Positions 59,620-64,000 of a stretch of 64,000 nt of DNA are shown here, piece after piece (positions within the stretch are counted from its first letter, which is position 1; every line of letters begins with the position of its first letter). Under the pieces are notes generated by a model that ran no database searches, was not told the DNA's origin, and worked only from the letters and a program-made list of their open reading frames with translations. Position numbers and translations under genes: made by a program. The DNA is from Owenia fusiformis (Eukaryota > Annelida > Polychaeta > Sabellida > Oweniidae): positions 34,126,867 through 34,190,866 of the forward strand of contig CAIIXF020000008.1 in the NCBI GenBank assembly GCA_903813345.2, in the 5' to 3' direction.

Positions 59620-59786
59620 CAGTAAAACCTATATACAGTGAATGCCTTTAGAGTCAAAAAATTGTGTTCACTCTAGGTAGGGGTTCACTACAGAGAGACG
59701 ATTTTAATAGAAGTCAGTAGAGAAGAGGTGTTCACTAGACACAGATGTTCACTAGAGAGATGTGTTCATTAAGACATGTTTTACTG
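59620..59786. mobile_element. pogo-like MITE, 167 bp
   Basis: Ends CAGTAAAACCTATATA and, inverted, CAGTAAAACATGTC. TA flanks (59618-59619; 59787-59788). The interior GTTCACTAGAGAGA steps resemble 32489-32666. Confidence 0.88.
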
Positions 59787-59803
59787 TATATGGGAATTCA
59801 CCT

Positions 59804-59916
59804 GAAAATGATGTCACCATGACGATCAGATGAAAATGGTGAAGTGTTAAAACCAAACAATATTTTGATTTAACCCTTCACCATTTTCATCTGATCGTCA
59901 TGGTGACATGATTTTC
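59804..59916. repeat. long hairpin, 47 bp stem
   Basis: 59811-59850 and 59870-59909 are inverted copies with one mismatch in 40; similarity extends outward to about 47 bp each side. The loop is 19 nt (59851-59869). It begins 17 bp after the MITE. It could be a MITE remnant or a small-RNA precursor-like hairpin. Confidence 0.92.
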
Positions 59917-60244
59917 GTTTAAAGCTTGATTTTGATTTTGTTTCTCCAATAGTGCTTCAGTTGTGTTGTTATCCAGTATTGATAATTTTACAATAAGCTT
60001 ACACCAAGTACTGTATATCTTGTTGGTAATATGATATAAAGTCTTAGATGCAATGCTAATTTTACTTTGCGTACAATTATTTCATTGTCATTTCAGAGCT
60101 GTGGTTTATCGACAGCTGTATAAGCCTATCGTGATACAACTTGGATAAAAACATCCGTAAAAAGAGCAATTGTTTGATAAATAAACAATATAGATACAAG
60201 TCTGTGTAGGAAATACAAGTATCAAGAGAGATACAAGTGTACAA

Positions 60245-60262
60245 GAGAGAGAGAGAGAGAGA
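60245..60262 (+). repeat. (GA)n microsatellite
   Basis: Nine GA dinucleotides. Confidence 0.9.
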
Positions 60263-60478
60263 AGTCTGCAAGTCTGATACAATCACATCTGATGAGATGC
60301 AAAATATTGGTAAGTAATTTTACGCAATCTGTTTAATGTCAGAGAAATGTCATTGAAGTGCTGTTTTAAAATGTGAAAAGTGAAAAAGGGTGGAATTAGC
60401 AAGAAATCAAAAAGTAGGCATGCAGTTCATTCTCTTGATTGTTTAGAAATTCAAGAAAATCAGATACTTAAGAAAATA

Positions 60479-60651
60479 CAGTAAAACCTGTTTGGAACAC
60501 CTTTGGTACCTCTTAATAGTGTTCCACTTGTGAGGATTTCCATTTTATTGGTTCATTTAACATTAAGTCTATTAGTCTTGGGTCTCTGAAAAGTGTTCCA
60601 CTTACAGAGGTGTTCCACTTTTAGAGATGTTCGACTTCACAAGTTTCACTG
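60479..60651. mobile_element. pogo-like MITE, 173 bp
   Basis: Begins CAGTAAAACCTGTTTGGAAC after TA (60477-60478) and ends GAAGTCGAACATC inverted, then CAGTGAAACTTGTG. The interior has TGTTCCACTT repeats. The right TA has mutated. Confidence 0.82.
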
Positions 60652-60924
60652 TCATTTTAGACAATAAATATACCCTGGGTCACAATGCTAACACTAGTCA
60701 TCCTCTGAATAGGACAAATATATCAGACAATTTTAATGTTAAGGAGATCTTAATGAGATCTTAATGACCCCAAGTAGCTGGCTATGAAATAAATGGCCAC
60801 TCTAATGAAGGCATAAAAATCTATTATTATATGGGGTTCAGGAAACTGAACTTGTAAGACACGGCTGTAATCCCAGGGCTGCAATCCTATATATGCAATG
60901 TTGATGAAGAGTCAGTCGGGACTA
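60652..60924. other. no feature recognised
   Basis: Contains a tandem GGAGATCTTAATGAGATCTT (about 60743-60763) only. Confidence 0.4.
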
Positions 60925-60927
60925 CAT

Positions 60928-60995
60928 GTATAGCTCAGTGGTAGAGTACTCGCACAGAAATTGAAGGGTCGTGGGTTCTATCCCCTCTTGCGTGG
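60928..60995 (+). repeat. tRNA-like SINE head
   Basis: An A-box-like TAGCTCAGTGGTAGAG (60931-60946) and a B-box-like GGTTCTATCCC (60974-60984) are at tRNA spacing. The would-be acceptor stems (GGACTACATG and CTTGCGTGGAC) do not pair, so a functional tRNA is unlikely. A tRNA-derived SINE is the better reading; its tail was not delimited. Confidence 0.55.
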
Positions 60996-62268
60996 ACTGA
61001 CTTCTTCAGCCCACAGTGCAGGATTTCATTCTGTGTTTTCATTTACGAAGGCACAAAATTCTACGATGGTAATACTGATCGGGTAGCTGGATTTTAAATC
61101 TCCATGTTATGGTGATAAAAATTGAGTTTTGTTGATTTACGTTTCAATCGTATAAATGATAAATAATGAACCTATTCTGATTGGATAAGGCTACTAGTAT
61201 ATCAAAGGATTACATGTATCTCTTCGTAAAAGAGGGTAGATGAAGTGAAACCATGCAAACCACTGAAAAGTGTTCTAAAACTCTTGACTACCCAGAGAGA
61301 CGAGAGAAACGACCTCACAAATGACCTTGTAACCCAGAGTGAAGAGATAATCCGTCACCACAAAGTTTTTCACTAAAATTGCTCTTATTTGTACTTTTTT
61401 CATCCAATTTAAACAACAAATGTGTAGAAATGATCTCTGCCATTTAATTTTACTAAAATGAGCATCCCTTGTTGTATATGTATGTAAAAAAATGTCAAAA
61501 GCTGGATGAAAAATTCTCAAAGATACAGGATTCAAGAGGTTAAACAAAGAAATGGGAGAAAAGGTTGAATCATCATGGAATGTCGTAAACATACTTTTTG
61601 ACATGTACGCAGAGTAGAATTGGAAGAAAAATGAACTATTTTGCAAGGGTCATTCATCTACCATAACATTATTTTCAAGGGCTATAAATTCTCATATGTC
61701 ATCCTCTAATTGTTAGAAGTCAGATCTGCATTAGGCATTTATCAGGACAACACTAATGCCAAATTAATAATGATGAATTTGAGATATTTAATCAGGAAGA
61801 CACTTTTGTCAAGTTAAGGATGCCCGCGTGATATAATTTGACTTCCTGCAGTTTTGATTGAGGAGAAGATGTGGAATGTAATCTATGATTTCGAGTTCAG
61901 TAAACCTGCCTGACGTACTAGTGCAAAAAAGTCAGTCTTGCAGTCAGACAGTTCTGAATTCAAGAAAATCAATGAAATGAAGGCCACGGACATACTCATC
62001 GACTCCTATCTCAATATTTGGGTATTTTATATATTATTGACATTGATTCAACAGTATCTGTTACACCCAAACACATTGATTGGTTGTGATGCTCAAATGG
62101 GTGTGAATGGAGAGAATGGTTTATCTCATCGAATCAAGTGGTGATATAAACAATATTTTCATGTACATGTACTTATATAAAGGATTGATGTAATGGCTGA
62201 CATATGGAAGTTCTGTTTTTGTTTTGTGTAATTTTACGTTTTAACTGATGATGAATATGGAATGTTTT
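60996..62268. other. no feature recognised
   Basis: AT-rich. The 123-codon minus-strand frame at 61275-61646 shows no known motif, has composition like the surrounding non-coding DNA, and has no splice context. Confidence 0.4.
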
Positions 62269-63233
62269 CTGCTTCATTATTCGTATTTTACAATATGTAT
62301 TCGTATATTGAACTTTTGAATTTGTTAAAAGTACATTTATGTTTGTAACTTGAGTATTTTAATTCATTGTTTGTATTTTCTGTTCGTTAATCTAATTTGT
62401 TTCGTTAAAACGGATATGTAGGTGTTTTATACAGAAATACATTCAAAAGTCCTCAAAAGCATTTGTAAGTGACACATTGTATATCCATATTCAAATAAAT
62501 TTGAGTTCATTTTTTACCATTATCGTTGTTTCTGCATATATATTAGTTTAATATCTACGAACTGAATGTCAAATTTATCAATGAATAAGTACTTGCCTTG
62601 GCATTTCATTTTTTAATTGTCGAATTTATGTTCGTAACAAGGTAATATGTTTCTGTAAAAGTGCACATTTACTGTTCGTAAATATTGTCATTTGTATTCA
62701 TAAATTGCACTTATATATTCGTTTTTCATTGGTTCATTAAGATCACGTGATCATTCTCAACGAGACATGGTCAAAGTCATCACCCCCTCCCTCTCACACA
62801 CCTAAAACTCTCGTGTCACGTGACCTATGCCCGAGACTTGCAGTTTATATTCGTAAACTCACATTTGTATTCGTAAACACTCACATTTATATTCGTAAAG
62901 TTTCATTTTATTATTCGTTAATGTACGAATATTCCTTTGCTTTTTGCAATAATTCATGGGTAATTTGCAAGATTATTATTCGTAAAAATACCTTTCTGCG
63001 ATAAAATAACTGGCAACTTATTTGAAATTTACGAATTATAAACTGTAGTTGGCGAATAATAAATTTGTAGTTACAAATATTTCAAGTCCTTACAAACATA
63101 AAATGCACCCGATTTAGGGAATTATTTGTCTATTTGATACATCATATATGTATTTGTAACTTAGGCATTTTATTTGTAAATGTTACATTAATATTCGTAT
63201 AAGGGAATTTATTACAAACGAATAATGAAGCAG
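62269..63233. mobile_element. 965 bp TIR element full of TTCGTAA motifs
   Basis: Ends CTGCTTCATTATTCGT and, inverted, the same 16 bases. Within it TATTCGTAA or its complement recurs more than a dozen times (for example 62285, 62305, 62850, 62870, 62893, 62913, 62972). No target duplication or gene recognised. Dense short subterminal motifs are typical of transposase-binding arrays. Confidence 0.65.
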
Positions 63234-63533
63234 TTATGACGCTATAGATGAATGGGGCGATTTTGTTGTTTGTTTGGGCGATAATGATTTTAAAAGAAAG
63301 AGCGATTTTTGAAAAATGATCTCCATTTTCTATGATTTTAAAAGTAAATAGAGCAATTTTTGAAACTGCAATTTTATGATTATAAAAGTAATAGGGTGAT
63401 TCCAGAAAAATGATTGCCACTTAATGTGATTTTAAAAATAATTGTGAGATTTTTGAAAGATGATTGCAGTTTTTCCAGATGATCAATGGGATTTGCAAAA
63501 GCCTTGCATTGCTATTATTTAGACACTCTTAAA
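63234..63533. repeat. degenerate GATTTTTGAAAAATGAT repeats
   Basis: About four diverged units of ~60 bp: GCGATTTTTGAAAAATGATC, GCAATTTTTGAAACTGC, TGATTCCAGAAAAATGAT, GAGATTTTTGAAAGATGAT, each followed by ATTTTAAAAGTAA-like sequence. Confidence 0.65.
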
Positions 63534-63855
63534 AATGAATTACTTGAGTATTTCCCAAGTATTTCCCAAGTATAAAAATTACTTAAAGTTAAATACTTAG
63601 TTTTACTTCATTTTACTTAGGTTTATATTGTCATTTTGAGTTTTTTAATTGCTTAATTATGTAAATGAGTATTACAATTACTACAGTAAGTATTTCAATT
63701 TCTCTCCTTGCATTAGTAAATTCACCATAAATGAATTACTTAAAAATTACTTAAAAATTATTCAGTAGTTCAAGATTATTTAAGTAATTTTTGACTTAAA
63801 ATGAGTAGTACAATTTCTCAATATAAGGAAATCCAAGTAATAATTTTTAAGAGTG
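63534..63855. mobile_element. 322 bp TIR MITE (CACTCTTAAAAAT ends)
   Basis: Starts CACTCTTAAAAATGAATTAC and ends with the inverse of CACTCTTAAAAATTATTAC. The interior is rich in AATTACTTAA(A/G). Target duplication not evident. Confidence 0.78.
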
Positions 63856-64000
63856 GATTTTCAATAGATTCCTATATGTGCTAATTAAGGAACTTTTCAG
63901 GACTTACCACAAAATATCAATATTTTCTTTTTAATAGATATTTAAACATATTGTGCGTAGGTGTACTATACTAATAATGAAGATCACGCTCTATATGATA
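63856..64000. other. no feature recognised
   Basis: AT-rich to the window's end. Confidence 0.4.

Noticed and set aside
60928-60995. Functional tRNA gene
   Set aside because: The acceptor stem does not pair and the B box departs from consensus.
61275-61646. 123-codon minus-strand open frame
   Set aside because: Composition matches surrounding AT-rich DNA; no domain, splice signals or duplicate support it.

Overview
The window is animal nuclear DNA. It is AT-rich and has no bacterial-style operons. Coding exons are short, with GT/AG splice signals, and almost everything else is transposon-derived. An EF-hand gene of the sarcoplasmic calcium-binding type, DIRS and THAP/P-like elements, pogo-type MITEs and bivalve-like (GTCC/GTCTG)n repeats suggest a marine invertebrate, plausibly a mollusc. 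That placement is inference; nothing here fixes the species.

Layout: (1) 1-440: a possible TATA promoter and first exon on the minus strand. (2) 440-7260: a satellite-like block (~330 bp units) carrying two insertions. One is a 2.2 kb inverted-repeat element around a 162 bp tandem array. The other is a three-level nest: mariner-like 3316-6305, mariner-like 3719-5983, hAT 3808-5181. (3) 7260-16240: a 1.2 kb terminal-inverted-repeat element, then a block present as local copies A (about 10267-13523) and B (14204-16240), which hold the 3' end of a non-LTR retrotransposon. (4) 16245-22350: the only convincing host gene, minus strand, with exons at 22094-21904 and 17007-16783. Its intron holds a mariner-type element whose transposase is split by a THAP/P-like element with an apparently intact two-exon THAP gene (103 aa). 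(5) 23045-39515: a second copy of units (2)-(4), split by a nearly complete DIRS retrotransposon (24373-36780). That DIRS was itself hit by a 4.46 kb foldback element, a pogo-like MITE, a 1.1 kb CTGTCAA-ended element and a Harbinger-like MITE. The copy ends in a decayed duplicate of the EF-hand terminal exon. (6) 40098-46317: a 65 bp minisatellite, broken by mariner relics and by a 914 bp long-TIR element. (7) 47406-48616: a foldback element whose arms are five tandem 15-mers each, with an 8 bp target duplication. (8) 48.6-64 kb: gene-poor DNA with minisatellites, three pogo-like MITEs, a 47 bp-stem hairpin, a tRNA-like SINE head and two further TIR elements.

Several insertions can be dated relative to one another because the window holds paralogous empty sites. 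These show target-duplication-free integration by the DIRS element and TA duplication by the mariner-like element. The strongest candidates for something undescribed are the intact THAP-only gene in a mobile element, the 15-mer-armed foldback element, the 4.46 kb foldback element, and the inverted-repeat element carrying a tandem array. All coordinates were read by eye; homologies are motif-based and no database search was made.
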